A DNA stretch of 64,000 bases from Halorubrum sp. 2020YC2 (GCF_018623055.1 NZ_CP076019.1:806001-870000), one strand, 5' to 3'; positions 9,063-17,675 are shown, numbered from the stretch's first letter. The notes: generated by a model not told the origin, from the letters alone. Translations and numbers: made by a program.

Positions 9063-9575
9063 ATGGCGACGAGCGCGACCGCCCGACTCCCCAACCGACG
9101 CGACGCCCTCCTGATCGCCGCCGCGGCGGTCGCCGTCAACCTGATCGGCGCGCTCGGCGTCCCGTTCACGACCACGGAAAGCGCTTGGTTCGCGGCCCTG
9201 GAACTCCCCGGCTTCTACCCGCCGGGCTGGGCGTTCGGCGTCGTCTGGCCGATACTGTACGCGCTGTGCGGCGCCGCGGCCGCGCTCGTCTACCTCGCCG
9301 GGCGCGACGGCGGCGCGACGGCGGGACGCGTGCGGCCCGCGCTCGCGCTGTTCGGCGTCCAACTCGCGGTCAACGTCGCGTGGTCGCCGGTCTTCTGGGG
9401 ACTCGAACGCCCGGACCTCGGACTCGTCGTCCTCGCCGTCCTCCTCCCGCTGGTCGTCGCGACGGTCCGGGCCTTCGACCGCGTCGACCGACGGGCCGCG
9501 GCGCTGCTCGTCCCGTACCTCGCGTGGGTCTGTTTCGCGACCGCGCTCAACTACGCCATCTGGGCGCTCAACTAG
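9063..9575 (+). CDS. tspO: TspO/MBR family tryptophan-rich sensory protein
   Basis: The protein has 170 residues, five predicted membrane helices and the family's aromatic motifs: PGFYPPGWAFGVVWPILYAL near residue 50, NVAWSPVFWGLERPDLGL near 106-123 and CFATALNYAIWALN at the end. TspO proteins bind tetrapyrroles and modulate porphyrin or stress metabolism. It follows the permease gene by 36 bp and may be cotranscribed. Its stop overlaps the convergent GNAT gene by 4 bp. Confidence 0.95.
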   Translation: MATSATARLPNRRDALLIAAAAVAVNLIGALGVPFTTTESAWFAALELPGFYPPGWAFGVVWPILYALCGAAAALVYLAGRDGGATAGRVRPALALFGVQLAVNVAWSPVFWGLERPDLGLVVLAVLLPLVVATVRAFDRVDRRAAALLVPYLAWVCFATALNYAIWALN

Positions 9576-10210
9576 CGCCGGTCACCCCTCCCCGGCGTCG
9601 CGTCGTCCACCGACGGCGGCCCGCGGTCGAGGCGCTTCGCGACGAACCGGCGCTCCGCCCGGCTCAGCTCCCCGTCCGTCTCGCGGAACGCCGCCATCCC
9701 GTCGCGGTACCGCTCGGGGTCGACCTCCGCGGGCGCCGCGGCCGGGCGTTCGAGTTCCAGCTCCGCGAGTCCCGTCCGCGCACCCGTGTACGCGAAGCCG
9801 CACTTGTGGCACGCCTCGTACGCGAACGGGTTGTTCACGGCGATCTTCACGCGGTCGAAGCCGTCGGCGGCGAGGTCCGCGACGGTCTCGTCGATCAGGC
9901 GCGGGCCGATCCCCTCCCCGCGGCGCGCGGCGTGGACCGTGACGTACCGCAGCCGGCAGCAGTCGGGGTCGGTCCGGTCGGGTGAGAAGGAGACGGCCGC
10001 GACCACGTCCCCGTCGAACGCCTCGGGCTCGACCGTGTCCGGAAGCGGCTCGTCGGGCTCCCAGTCCGGCGCGGCCGGGCCGCCGTCCGTCGTTCGGACC
10101 ACCGACTTGCCCGGCGCGCCGACGACGAACTTGCCGGCGTACGCGAACGCCCGGTAGTCGAGCCGCAGGGCCTCCCCTTCGTCGGGGCGACACACGAGCG
10201 CGTACTCCAT
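9572..10210 (-). CDS. GNAT family N-acetyltransferase
   Basis: This 212-residue protein has the acetyl-CoA-binding segment RYVTVHAARRGEGIGPRLID, a loop of the R/Q-x-x-G-x-G/A kind, followed by KIAVNNPFAYEACHKCGFAYTG. Both are typical of GNAT acetyltransferases. The acceptor is unknown; the family modifies amines on small molecules or proteins. Cysteines at DCCRLRY and ACHKCGF are noteworthy but not arranged as a clear metal site. It is convergent with tspO and divergent from the methyltransferase gene. Confidence 0.9.
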   Translation of the reverse strand: MEYALVCRPDEGEALRLDYRAFAYAGKFVVGAPGKSVVRTTDGGPAAPDWEPDEPLPDTVEPEAFDGDVVAAVSFSPDRTDPDCCRLRYVTVHAARRGEGIGPRLIDETVADLAADGFDRVKIAVNNPFAYEACHKCGFAYTGARTGLAELELERPAAAPAEVDPERYRDGMAAFRETDGELSRAERRFVAKRLDRGPPSVDDATPGRGDRR

Positions 10211-10281
10211 GGGCGCCGTACGGCGGCGAGCCCCTAAACGGGGTCGGTGGCTCTTTGAGGCTCGCGGCGCTCATTCCGTCC

Positions 10282-10857
10282 ATGTACGGAGTCGGTGACG
10301 TGGCGTTCTTCGATCGGGTGGCGCCGCTGTACGACCTCGCGATGCCGCCGGCGGACAGGGCGGCGCTGGCCGCGGGCCTCGACCACGCGACTCGACCGAT
10401 CGAGCGCCTCATCGACGTCGGCGGCGGGTCGGGTCGCGCGGCGGCCGCGCTGACCGGTCCCGACATCGCGGTCGTCGACGCCTCCGTCGAAATGCTCTCG
10501 CGGGGGCGACGCGCCCGCGGACTCGACGGGCTCGCGGCCGACGCGGGACGGCTTCCGTTCCGGGACGCGAGCGTCGACGCGGTCACCGTCGTCGACGCGT
10601 TCCACCACCTCCCCGACCACGACGCCGCGCTCGGGGAGGCGGCGCGCGTGCTCGCGCCCGGCGGCGCGCTCGTCGTCCGCGAGTTCGACCCCGACCACCC
10701 GCTCGGACGACTGCTGGTCGCCGGCGAGCACGCGATCGGGATGGACTCGCGGTTCCGAACGCCGGCCGACCTCGCGGCCGCGATGGACGATGCCGACCTC
10801 GATCCGCGGATCGTCGACCGCGGCTTCGGCTACACGGTCGTCGGCGTTCGGCGTTGA
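10282..10857 (+). CDS. Class I SAM-dependent methyltransferase
   Basis: The product is a 191-residue UbiE/Coq5-like methyltransferase. Motif I is LIDVGGGSGRAAAAL; the acidic end of strand 2 is VVDASVEML; VDAVTVVDAFHHLPDHDAAL and RVLAPGGALVVREFDPDH give motifs II and III. The substrate is unknown. ATG 10282 is used because MYGVGDVAFFDRVAPLYDLA matches family N-termini and the upstream frame is arginine-rich. The last 30 bp, including the stop, are repeated just downstream. Confidence 0.9.
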   Translation: MYGVGDVAFFDRVAPLYDLAMPPADRAALAAGLDHATRPIERLIDVGGGSGRAAAALTGPDIAVVDASVEMLSRGRRARGLDGLAADAGRLPFRDASVDAVTVVDAFHHLPDHDAALGEAARVLAPGGALVVREFDPDHPLGRLLVAGEHAIGMDSRFRTPADLAAAMDDADLDPRIVDRGFGYTVVGVRR

Positions 10858-10901
10858 GTCGGCGGATCTGAGCTATACGGTCGTCGGCGTTCGGCGCTGA
10901 G
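10829..10901 (+). repeat. Duplicated 3' end of the methyltransferase gene
   Basis: Two 30-nt copies at 10829-10858 and 10872-10901 differ at two positions. Each encodes YTVVGVRR followed by TGA. The second copy lies outside the gene. Confidence 0.85.
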
Positions 10902-10945
10902 CCGTCGGGGTCGCGGGCGCTCCCAATCAAAAAAAGAGCCGCGCG

Positions 10946-12394
10946 TCAGTCCTGCGTCCGCCCCTGCGGCTCCGCGCCGCGGGTCGGGTCCGGCGAGTCC
11001 TCGTCGTGGCCCTCCTCGCCGTGGTCGTGGTCGCTGTGGTCGTGCTCGTCGTGGTCGTGAGCGTCGTTCGACCCCGTCTCGCCCAGCACCTCGGCGCCCT
11101 CCCCGTCGATCATGTCCATATTCTTGAGGTTGTCGCGCTCCTCGAAGTCCTCGACCGCCTCCATCACGTCCGCCTGCGTGATCGTCATCCGGTCTTCGGT
11201 GAGCGCGCCGAGGACGGCCTCCCGGAGCACCATCCGGAGGTCGGAGCCGGTGAGTCCGCTGGTCCGGTCCGCGACCTCCTGAGGGTCGAAGTCGGCTATC
11301 TTCATCTCCTTGGTCACCACACGGAGGATGTCCGCGCGCATGTCGCGGTCGGGCTTGGGGAAGTTGACGATCTCGTCGAACCGGCGCCACGCGGCGGCGT
11401 CGAGCTGGTCCGGGTGGTTCGTCGCGCCGATGAGGAGCACCTCGTCGCGGACCAGCGACACCTCGTCGATCGACTTTAGGAGGGTGTTGACCGCGCGCTT
11501 GAGGGCGGCGTGCTCGTCCGAGCGGCGGGTCTTCGCCACCGAGTCGAACTCGTCGATGAAGAGGATGCACGGGGAGAGCCGCTTGGCGACCTCGAAGCTC
11601 TTCTCGACGTTCTTCGACGTCTCACCGAGGTACTGGCTCGTGATCATCGAGAGCTTCACCTCGACGAACGGGAGGCCGAGCTCGTGGGCGAGCGCGCGAG
11701 ACACGGTCGTCTTCCCGGTCCCCGGCGGACCGACGAACAGCAGCTTCCCGATCTCGCGGAGGCCGATCTCCGCGAGGTACTCGCGGTGTTCGATCGCCTT
11801 GACGATCTTCTGGATCTCGCCCTCCTGGTCGCCGGTCAACACGAGGTCGGCCAGCGTCGTCTCGATCTCCTCGGGCGCGCGGACGTTGACGAGGTCGAGC
11901 ATCTCCCCGTCCTCGTCCTCGTCGAAGTACTCCGCGAGCAGCGCGTCGATCCAGACGCGGTCGGCTTGGACCGGTCGCACGTCCTCTCTGGCCTCCTCGC
12001 GGGTGACGGGCGCCGTCAGGTCCTCGGCGGCCGCCAGCGCGGCGACGATCGTCGGGTTCCCGCCGATCCGGTCGTCGTCCGCGTGGTCGCGGTACCACTC
12101 TAACCCCATCACCGGCTGGGTCAGCGAGATCTCGCCGGAGAACTCGGTCCGCTGGGTGAAGAGGAGGTCGGAGACCGCGTCCCACGGCCGCTCGACGCCC
12201 GTGGCGGTGCGGGCCGTCTCGTCGGTCGCCTTCAGCGGTCGCTCCACGCCGCCGGGGGCGTCCTCGGCGGCGTCGGCCGACCAGAACACCTGCCGGAACC
12301 GCGGGGGCAGGTCGTTCTCGTCGAGGTCGCGGTCCTGCGTGTAGAAGTGCGTCGTCAACACGAACTCGACGACGTCGAGCGCCGGGTTACTCAT
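10946..12394 (-). CDS. AAA+ ATPase with histidine/aspartate-rich tail
   Basis: The protein has 482 residues. An N-terminal region of about 175 residues has no recognised domain. A classical AAA module follows: Walker A GPPGTGKTT (222-230), Walker B CILFIDEFDS, an arginine-rich second region of homology with LIGATNHPDQLDAAAWRRFD, and a C-terminal lid. It resembles Cdc48/proteasome-type ATPases and presumably remodels proteins. The tail (HDHDEHDHSDHDHGEEGHDE) is unusually rich in His and Asp and may bind metal. ATG 12394 is chosen over a longer, basic extension. Confidence 0.93.
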   Translation of the reverse strand: MSNPALDVVEFVLTTHFYTQDRDLDENDLPPRFRQVFWSADAAEDAPGGVERPLKATDETARTATGVERPWDAVSDLLFTQRTEFSGEISLTQPVMGLEWYRDHADDDRIGGNPTIVAALAAAEDLTAPVTREEAREDVRPVQADRVWIDALLAEYFDEDEDGEMLDLVNVRAPEEIETTLADLVLTGDQEGEIQKIVKAIEHREYLAEIGLREIGKLLFVGPPGTGKTTVSRALAHELGLPFVEVKLSMITSQYLGETSKNVEKSFEVAKRLSPCILFIDEFDSVAKTRRSDEHAALKRAVNTLLKSIDEVSLVRDEVLLIGATNHPDQLDAAAWRRFDEIVNFPKPDRDMRADILRVVTKEMKIADFDPQEVADRTSGLTGSDLRMVLREAVLGALTEDRMTITQADVMEAVEDFEERDNLKNMDMIDGEGAEVLGETGSNDAHDHDEHDHSDHDHGEEGHDEDSPDPTRGAEPQGRTQD

Positions 12395-12425
12395 CCGCGC
12401 GAAGTAGCGCCGGGACGCGGTTAAG

Positions 12426-12470
12426 AGCGTCGAAGCGCCGCGGGCGTGGAGCGTCGAAGCGCCGCGGGCG
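12426..12470. repeat. 21-bp tandem duplication upstream of the AAA+ gene
   Basis: The 21-nt unit beginning AGCGTCGAAGCG at 12426-12446 is repeated exactly at 12450-12470, giving a 24-bp period. It lies between the divergent AAA+ and idi genes. Confidence 0.85.
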
Positions 12471-12575
12471 CGAACCGAGCGCCGGCGGGTGCGGGCGGAC
12501 GCGGGCGGCGGGAGTGCCGTCGGAACCGGACGCCGTATCGAACCCTTATTAGCCCTGGTCCGCGACGTAACGCGC

Positions 12576-13193
12576 ATGAGTTCCGAAGACGCGGCCGCGT
12601 CGGGTGACCCCGCCGGCGACGGCGCGAGCGACACGGGCAGCGGCGCGAGCGAGACCGACCACGAGAACGCGCTTCAGGACGTCATCGCCGTCGACCCCGA
12701 CGACGTCGCGCAGGGGACGGTGAACCGGCTCGACGCCCACACCGGCGACGGGATCCGCCACCGCGCGTTCACCTGCCTCGTCTTCGACGGGGACGGCCGG
12801 ATCCTGCTCGCTCAGCGCGCGCCGGACAAGCGCCTGTGGGACGGCCACTGGGACGGGACGGTCGCCTCCCACCCGGTCGAGGGACAGTCACAGGAGGACG
12901 CCACCGAGCAGCGGCTCGAAGAGGAGCTCGGCATCTCGCCCGACCAGTACGGCGACCTCCGCGTGACTGACAAGTTCGAGTACAAGCGCTACTACCCCAA
13001 CGAGGGCGTCGAGTGGGAGGTGTGCGCGGTGCTGAAGGTCACGCTCGACGACACCTCGCTCGACCCGGACGAGGAGGAGATCGGCGGCATGCTGTGGGCC
13101 GACTACGACCACCTCCACGAGAATCCGGCGCTGTACCGACAGCTCCGACTCTGCCCGTGGTTCGAGATCGCGATGCGGCGCGACTTCTCCTGA
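12576..13193 (+). CDS. idi: Isopentenyl-diphosphate delta-isomerase, type 1
   Basis: This 205-residue NUDIX-fold enzyme interconverts IPP and DMAPP, the first step toward archaeal isoprenoid lipids, carotenoids and dolichol. The active-site regions are RHRAFTCLVFDGDGRILLAQ, then LWDGHWDGTVASHP (where the usual catalytic cysteine region lies) and a NUDIX-like EEDATEQRLEEELG-type helix. The first 40 residues are a disordered acidic tail. ATG 12576 follows a TTATTAG element by about 30 nt, so the gene is probably leaderless. It is divergent from the AAA+ gene. Confidence 0.93.
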   Translation: MSSEDAAASGDPAGDGASDTGSGASETDHENALQDVIAVDPDDVAQGTVNRLDAHTGDGIRHRAFTCLVFDGDGRILLAQRAPDKRLWDGHWDGTVASHPVEGQSQEDATEQRLEEELGISPDQYGDLRVTDKFEYKRYYPNEGVEWEVCAVLKVTLDDTSLDPDEEEIGGMLWADYDHLHENPALYRQLRLCPWFEIAMRRDFS

Positions 13194-13290
13194 GCGGCCT
13201 CTCTCCCGTCTCGGTCCGGCCTGTTCTCTCGGACGCTCTCCCCTCGGACCGAAACGGCGACTTGAAGGCGCTCCCGCGCCGCGATCCGGT

Positions 13291-14046
13291 ATGACCGTCG
13301 TCGCCCTGCTGGCGAACCCGCCCCGCGAGGGGCTCGTCGGAACCGCGATCGCAGAGTCGACGCCGCTGTCCGCCGCGGAGGCGGCCGACCTCTACGAGGC
13401 GGGGTTCCGCGACGCCGTCCTCGCGGTCGACCGCTCCGGCGGCGAACTCCTCGTCAACTACCCCGACGAGGAGGACCTCCCCGCGGAGTACCGGACCGAG
13501 ACGAGTCCGGAGGCCGAACTGCGGACGCTCGTCGCGGACACCCTCGGCGGGACCGACGAGGTTCGCTTCGAGCGGCAGGTCGGCTCCACGTTCGGCGCGC
13601 GCGCCGGCAACACCGTCACGCACCTGCTGCGCGAGGAGGGCGCCGACTCGGTCGCGGTCGTCACCCCGACCGCGCCGCTGCTCTCGCGGACGAGCGTCGA
13701 CTCGGCGGCGATGAAGCTGCGGACGACGGAAGTCGTGCTCGGCCCGTCGTCGGACGGCCGGGCGTACTACGCGGGCTTTACCGAACCGATCGACTTCGAC
13801 GGCGCGTTCGAGGCGCCCGCCCTGCCGACGCTCGCGGAGCGCGGCCGCGACGCGGACCGCTCGGTCGACTTCGTCGAGCCGTCGCCCTCGCTGGAGACCG
13901 GCGAGGACCTGCTCGACGTGGTGCCCATGTTGCGGGCGCGGTTCGCCGCGGAGCGCGTGGTGCCGGACTACACGGCCGCGTTCGTCCACGAGAAGGGGCT
14001 GGACGTGGTCGTCGAGGACGGCGAGCAGCGGCTGGTTCGGGACTGA
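13291..14046 (+). CDS. DUF2064-like, glycosyltransferase A-fold protein
   Basis: The 251-residue product begins MTVVALLANPPREGL and contains VAVVTPTAPLLSRTSVDSAA and VVLGPSSDGRAYYAGF. These match the TIGR04282/DUF2064 family, which has a nucleotidyltransferase/GT-A-like fold related to cobalamin and F420 guanylyltransferases. The role is unknown. The C-terminal 60 residues look like a haloarchaeal extension. The gene stands alone before the tRNA. Confidence 0.75.
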   Translation: MTVVALLANPPREGLVGTAIAESTPLSAAEAADLYEAGFRDAVLAVDRSGGELLVNYPDEEDLPAEYRTETSPEAELRTLVADTLGGTDEVRFERQVGSTFGARAGNTVTHLLREEGADSVAVVTPTAPLLSRTSVDSAAMKLRTTEVVLGPSSDGRAYYAGFTEPIDFDGAFEAPALPTLAERGRDADRSVDFVEPSPSLETGEDLLDVVPMLRARFAAERVVPDYTAAFVHEKGLDVVVEDGEQRLVRD

Positions 14047-14112
14047 GGGAGTCGGGGTCGGCTCCGTCGGATCCGACACCACTTAGTCGGGCGACCCCCA
14101 CCGGTGACGTGT

Positions 14113-14196
14113 GGTGGGATGGCAGAGTGGCCCATTGCGCCTGCCTTGAAAGCAGGTAGCCTCACGGCTTCCTGGGTTCGAATCCCAGTCCCACCG
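14113..14196 (+). tRNA. tRNA-Ser (anticodon UGA)
   Basis: The acceptor stem GGTGGGA (14113-14119) pairs with TCCCACC (14189-14195), followed by discriminator G14196. The anticodon arm is CCTGC, loop CTTGAAA (14145-14151), GCAGG, with anticodon TGA at 14147-14149. The variable arm is long, as expected for serine. The T arm is CTGGG, TTCGAAT, CCCAG (14172-14188). No intron is present and CCA is not encoded. Confidence 0.96.
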
Positions 14197-14197
14197 C

Positions 14198-14226
14198 TTC
14201 TCCGCGAACGCTAGTGAGCGGAGAGC
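14198..14226 (+). terminator. Hairpin downstream of tRNA-Ser
   Basis: TCTCCGC pairs with GCGGAGA around a 12-nt loop directly after the tRNA. It could end the tRNA transcript or help 3' processing. There is no T tract, so the terminator call is weak. Confidence 0.35.
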
Positions 14227-14279
14227 GGTCGCTGGGAGTCGCAGCGCCCGAGTGGAACGAGGGCGACCGTCTCGCAGGC

Positions 14280-14297
14280 TTCGAATCCCAGCCCCAC
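14280..14297 (+). repeat. tRNA 3'-end-like duplicate (possible att relic)
   Basis: TTCGAATCCCAGCCCCAC matches 17 of 18 nt of the T arm and acceptor strand of the tRNA-Ser gene (14177-14194), 103 bp downstream and in the same orientation. tRNA 3' ends are common archaeal integrase targets, so this may be an old attachment-site scar. No integrase gene is present between the copies. The rest of 14298-14546 holds no gene that I can see. Confidence 0.5.
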
Positions 14298-14546
14298 GGT
14301 AAGCGCGCGGCGCACCTTCGCGCCGGACGCAGTTCGTTCGGAATATGAAACTGAATACAGTTACGCGCTCGTTTCGTCCGTCAGTCGCGGCTGACTTTCG
14401 CTCCCGCGCACTTCGTTCCGGAACCGCAACCACACCGCTGATCGCCTGACGCGGCCGGAAACACTCGCGTCCGGTGTCGCGTGGTATCACGTGACGCATT
14501 ATCTTTAACAGCGTTCCGACACATGTTCGTAATAGGTGATACAAGC

Positions 14547-15146
14547 ATGAGTTACGAACTCGATCCGCTACCGTACGATTACGACGCGCTGGAACCGCAC
14601 ATCTCCGAGCAGGTGCTCGAATGGCACCACGACACCCACCATCAGGGGTACGTCAACGGCTGGAACGCCGCCGAAGAGACGCTCGAAGGGAACCGTGAGT
14701 CCCACGACTTCTCTTCGTCCGCCGGCGCCATCCGCGACGTGACCCACAACTCCTCGGGTCACATCCTCCACGACCTGTTCTGGCAGAACATGTCGCCGGA
14801 GGGCGGCGACGAGCCCGAGGGCGCGCTCGCGGACCGCATCGCGGAGGACTTCGGCTCGTACGAGGCCTGGAAGGGCGAGTTCGAAGCCGCTGCGGGCGAC
14901 GCGAGCGGCTGGGCGCTTCTGGTGTACGACACGTTCTCGAACCAGCTTCGCAACGTCGTGGTCGACAAGCACGACCAGGGCGCGGTCTGGGGCGGTCACC
15001 CGGTCCTCGCGCTGGACGTCTGGGAGCACTCCTACTACCACGACTACGGTCCGGCTCGCGGCGAGTTCGTCGACAACTTCTTCGAGGTCGTCGACTGGGA
15101 GGAGCCGTCGGATCGCTACGAGCAGGCCGTCGAGCTGTTCGAGTAA
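14547..15146 (+). CDS. sod: Superoxide dismutase (Mn/Fe type)
   Basis: This 199-residue protein has the Mn/Fe-SOD fold. The first metal-binding helix is LEWHHDTHHQGYVNGWN, the second metal ligand region is HNSSGHILHDLFWQNM, and the C-terminal metal motif is LALDVWEHSYYHDYG. It converts superoxide to hydrogen peroxide and oxygen in the cytoplasm. ATG 14547 (MSYELDPLPYDYDALEPHIS) matches family N-termini. A TATA-like TTATCTTTAA stretch lies about 45 nt upstream. Repeat copy A follows the gene. Confidence 0.97.
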   Translation: MSYELDPLPYDYDALEPHISEQVLEWHHDTHHQGYVNGWNAAEETLEGNRESHDFSSSAGAIRDVTHNSSGHILHDLFWQNMSPEGGDEPEGALADRIAEDFGSYEAWKGEFEAAAGDASGWALLVYDTFSNQLRNVVVDKHDQGAVWGGHPVLALDVWEHSYYHDYGPARGEFVDNFFEVVDWEEPSDRYEQAVELFE

Positions 15147-15238
15147 GCGCGTCCGAGAGGGCGCGTTACGCGCGTCGAGATCCGCATTTTTTCGCAGGAC
15201 GCTGCCCGGTGAGCGACTGTTCCGTTCGGGCTGGTTGA

Positions 15239-15835
15239 TTTATAAGTGGTTACTGATGGGTCAGCGGTGAACACCTCCAAGGGCCAGCCATCTGCTTATA
15301 AATCCTCGACTACGGATCGGCGGAAAACGCCTCCAAAGCCCCAGCCGGGAGGGCGGCGCACGCTCGTTGTCGTTCGAGACGCCTTCGGCGTCTCGTGATG
15401 ACGAGAGAGCGGACCTCTCTCGAACCACGCTCCTCGCTCGTTCGCTCCGCTCACTCGCTGCGGTGCTTACCTCGTCATCAGAACGCTTCGCGTTCTGATT
15501 GGCTCACGAGAGCTTCGCTCTCGTGAACGCCTGCGCCGCCCTCCCGGCTGCCCCTTTGAGTCCCGCCCCGCACAGCACCGCACCTCTCACCTCCCCAGCC
15601 TCGTCGGTGGCCCTCCGCTTCGCTCCGGGCCACCGACTCCAGCGAGAATCGAAGATTCTCTGGCAGCCGGCGGCTTCGCCGCCGGCGACAGGGCGAGAGC
15701 GAAGCTCTCGCTTGAAACCGGACTCGTCCGGTGACAGCGAGGCGCGACGCGCCTCTGGTAGTCGGGCGAAGCCCGACGACCTCGCGCGTACTGCTCGGCC
15801 GCCGAGGGCGGCCGCTCGCAGGCACGCGCCACCGC
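15239..15835 (+). repeat. Structured intergenic element, copy A
   Basis: This is the longest of four related elements. A degenerate first promoter-like unit (TTTATAA at 15239) precedes a second TTATAAA (15296), 37 nt before CCAAAGCCCC (15333). Stem P1, 18 bp and perfect, pairs 15343-15360 with 15532-15549. Its loop holds nested hairpins, including TGATGACGAG paired with CTCGTCATCA. Conserved block 2 runs 15548-15605. Stem P2 pairs GTCGGTGGCCC (15603) with GGGCCACCGAC (15627). A mini-hairpin array occupies 15641-15780. Stem P3 (CTGC/GCAG around CGGCCGCC/GGCGGCCG) is at 15791-15821, and the copy ends GCGCCACCGC. It may be a non-coding RNA gene. Confidence 0.8.
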
Positions 15836-15910
15836 ATTCGGATCGAGTGTTGCCAGATCGATTCGAGTCGTATCGGCAGCGTTTACGGACGCGGTCGCGT
15901 ACCCTCGCGC

Positions 15911-16261
15911 ATGCCCGAACCGAAGTCGGCGTTCGACGCCACCTACCCGTGCGACTTCTACGAGCCCGCGGAGCTGTTCGAGCCGGATCAGATGTACACG
16001 ATCCCCGAGATCGGTCGCCTCCTTCAGGGGGTAGAGCCGGACGCCGAGGTCGACCCCGACACCGAGGCCGTGCTGGTCGACTGGGCGGTCCCGTGGGTGA
16101 TGGTCCACGCCGAGGACATGGTCGTCGCTGAGCCGCTACACGATGACGGCCCGGGGTACTACGGGCTGGCGACCGAGGAGGAATCGGACGCTGCGCCCGA
16201 CACCGACTCCGATCCGGACGTCGAGGGTGACGCCACCGCAGACGCCGACGAGTCGGCGTGA
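15911..16261 (+). CDS. Conserved haloarchaeal protein of unknown function
   Basis: The 116-residue acidic protein contains YEPAELFEPDQMYTIPEIGR and VDWAVPWVMVHAEDMVVAEP, a small conserved core of about 80 residues, then an Asp/Glu-rich tail. I do not recognise a characterised family. The ATG at 15911 comes 76 nt after repeat copy A. The stop overlaps the GTG of the next gene (GTGA), so the two are probably cotranslated. Confidence 0.75.
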   Translation: MPEPKSAFDATYPCDFYEPAELFEPDQMYTIPEIGRLLQGVEPDAEVDPDTEAVLVDWAVPWVMVHAEDMVVAEPLHDDGPGYYGLATEEESDAAPDTDSDPDVEGDATADADESA

Positions 16262-17172
16262 CCGGGGACGCCTCCGACCCGCCGACCTACCTCGTCGCCG
16301 GCGGCGCGCGCGTCGACGCCGGCAAGACCACCTTTTCGGCGGGGCTGGTCGCGCACCTCGCGGACCGCGCGGGCGACGTGGTCGGCGTCAAGCCCCGCGC
16401 GGGCAACGACTTCTGGTTCGACCACGACGACTACCGGATCGCGACCGATTCGGGCCGCCTGTACGGGAAGGACGCCCGGACCCTCGCGGCCGCGACCACC
16501 CGCCCGCTGGCGACGGTCGACGACGCGTCCCCGTCGCCCTCGGCGGTCGCGCCCGAGTCGATCAACCCAGTTCACCGGCTCTGGCGACCGACGCCCGGCC
16601 GGACCGGCATGCTGGGCGACGCCGACCGCACCTTCCTCTGTGACCGCGTGACGACCGCGTCCGGGACGCGGTTCGTCGTCAACGGCGCGGCCGAGGACGC
16701 GGGGCTGCTCCCCGAGGGACTGACGGAGCGCCTCCCGCTCGCGGACGCGACCCGGGTGTACGATGTCCCCGAGTTCAACGACGTGATGGCCGAGGCGCAC
16801 CTCCCGGCGGTCGGACGGCTCGCGGAACGCGTCGCGCGGACGCCGGTCCCGGTCGTCGTCGAGTCGTACGCCGACGTCGCCGGGACGCTCCCGCGCGACG
16901 GGCCGGTCGCCCCCGACGCGGTCGCCGTCGTCGACCCCGGTCGCGCGCGGGTCTACGCGGGCGACCGCTACGCGAAGGCCCGCGCGGTCGCCGCCGGCAG
17001 CCCGCGAGAGGGCACCCGCGAGGAGCACGTCGACGCGGTGACGGAGATGATCGAACCGCTCGCGACCGCCTCGCTCCCGGCGCTCGCAGGCGACGTTCGC
17101 GGGGATCCGGATCGGATCGCGTCGCGGTACGAATCGGCGTACGCGGCGCTCACCGGCGCGGTTGCGGAATAA
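16258..17172 (+). CDS. P-loop ATPase (SIMIBI-like)
   Basis: This 304-residue protein opens with YLVAGGARVDAGKTTFSAGL, a Walker A motif of the dethiobiotin synthetase/MinD type. VVGVKPRAGNDFWFD and VPVVVESYADV follow, consistent with a SIMIBI NTPase core. Substrate and partner are unknown. It starts at GTG 16258, overlapping the previous stop by 4 bp, and is convergent with the PUA/EVE-like gene. Confidence 0.8.
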   Translation: MTGDASDPPTYLVAGGARVDAGKTTFSAGLVAHLADRAGDVVGVKPRAGNDFWFDHDDYRIATDSGRLYGKDARTLAAATTRPLATVDDASPSPSAVAPESINPVHRLWRPTPGRTGMLGDADRTFLCDRVTTASGTRFVVNGAAEDAGLLPEGLTERLPLADATRVYDVPEFNDVMAEAHLPAVGRLAERVARTPVPVVVESYADVAGTLPRDGPVAPDAVAVVDPGRARVYAGDRYAKARAVAAGSPREGTREEHVDAVTEMIEPLATASLPALAGDVRGDPDRIASRYESAYAALTGAVAE

Positions 17173-17192
17173 AAGGGGGGCGTCCGGCGCGT

Positions 17193-17675
17193 TCAGGCGT
17201 TCCGTTTCGTGTAGTGTTCCAGCGCGGACTCGATTGATGAGAGGTCGGCGTTCACCCGGCTGTCCGCGACGCGCATGAACCCGGGCGTGTACGACGACGA
17301 GTAGTCGAAGATGCGGTTGACGGCGCGCTTGGGCGCGGTGACGGCGTTGAAACCGGTGACCGTGTACACCCGCGTGGTCGGGAACGCGGTCCAGAACGTG
17401 CTGCTCGCCCAGCGGTCGTCGTCCGCGAACGCCTCGCCGATGCGGCCGGTCGCGACGTACTCGTCGTCCGCGTAGAACAGCAGGAGGTCGCCGGCGCCCA
17501 TCTTCTCGAACGTCGACCCGTTGCCGCTGTCGTCGTCGACGGCCCACAGGCGGGCCTCGTCGAGGTCCGCGAGGGGCTCGGGGCGGTCCGGGTAGTCGGT
17601 GAGGTCGACGGGCGACCGGACCGTTCGGTCGAAGTTCTCCGGGTCGATCGGGACCAGGAAGACGTTCTCGCTCAT
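17193..17675 (-). CDS. EVE/PUA-like domain protein
   Basis: The 160-residue protein contains FEKMGAGDLLLFYADDEYVATGRIGEAF, a pattern of small beta-strands like that of EVE/PUA-like and ASCH domains, which bind modified bases in RNA or DNA. WASSTFWTAFPTTRVYTVTGF could supply aromatic-cage residues. Assignment rests on the overall pattern rather than a diagnostic motif. Nothing nearby points to a restriction system. Confidence 0.55.
   Translation of the reverse strand: MSENVFLVPIDPENFDRTVRSPVDLTDYPDRPEPLADLDEARLWAVDDDSGNGSTFEKMGAGDLLLFYADDEYVATGRIGEAFADDDRWASSTFWTAFPTTRVYTVTGFNAVTAPKRAVNRIFDYSSSYTPGFMRVADSRVNADLSSIESALEHYTKRNA

Noticed and set aside
14280-14297. A second tRNA gene
   Set aside because: Only the T-arm and acceptor 3' strand match; no anticodon or D arm can be folded in front of it.
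15239-15835. The repeat copies as insertion sequences
   Set aside because: No transposase is encoded, and no clear terminal inverted repeats or target duplications flank all copies. A non-autonomous element is not fully excluded.
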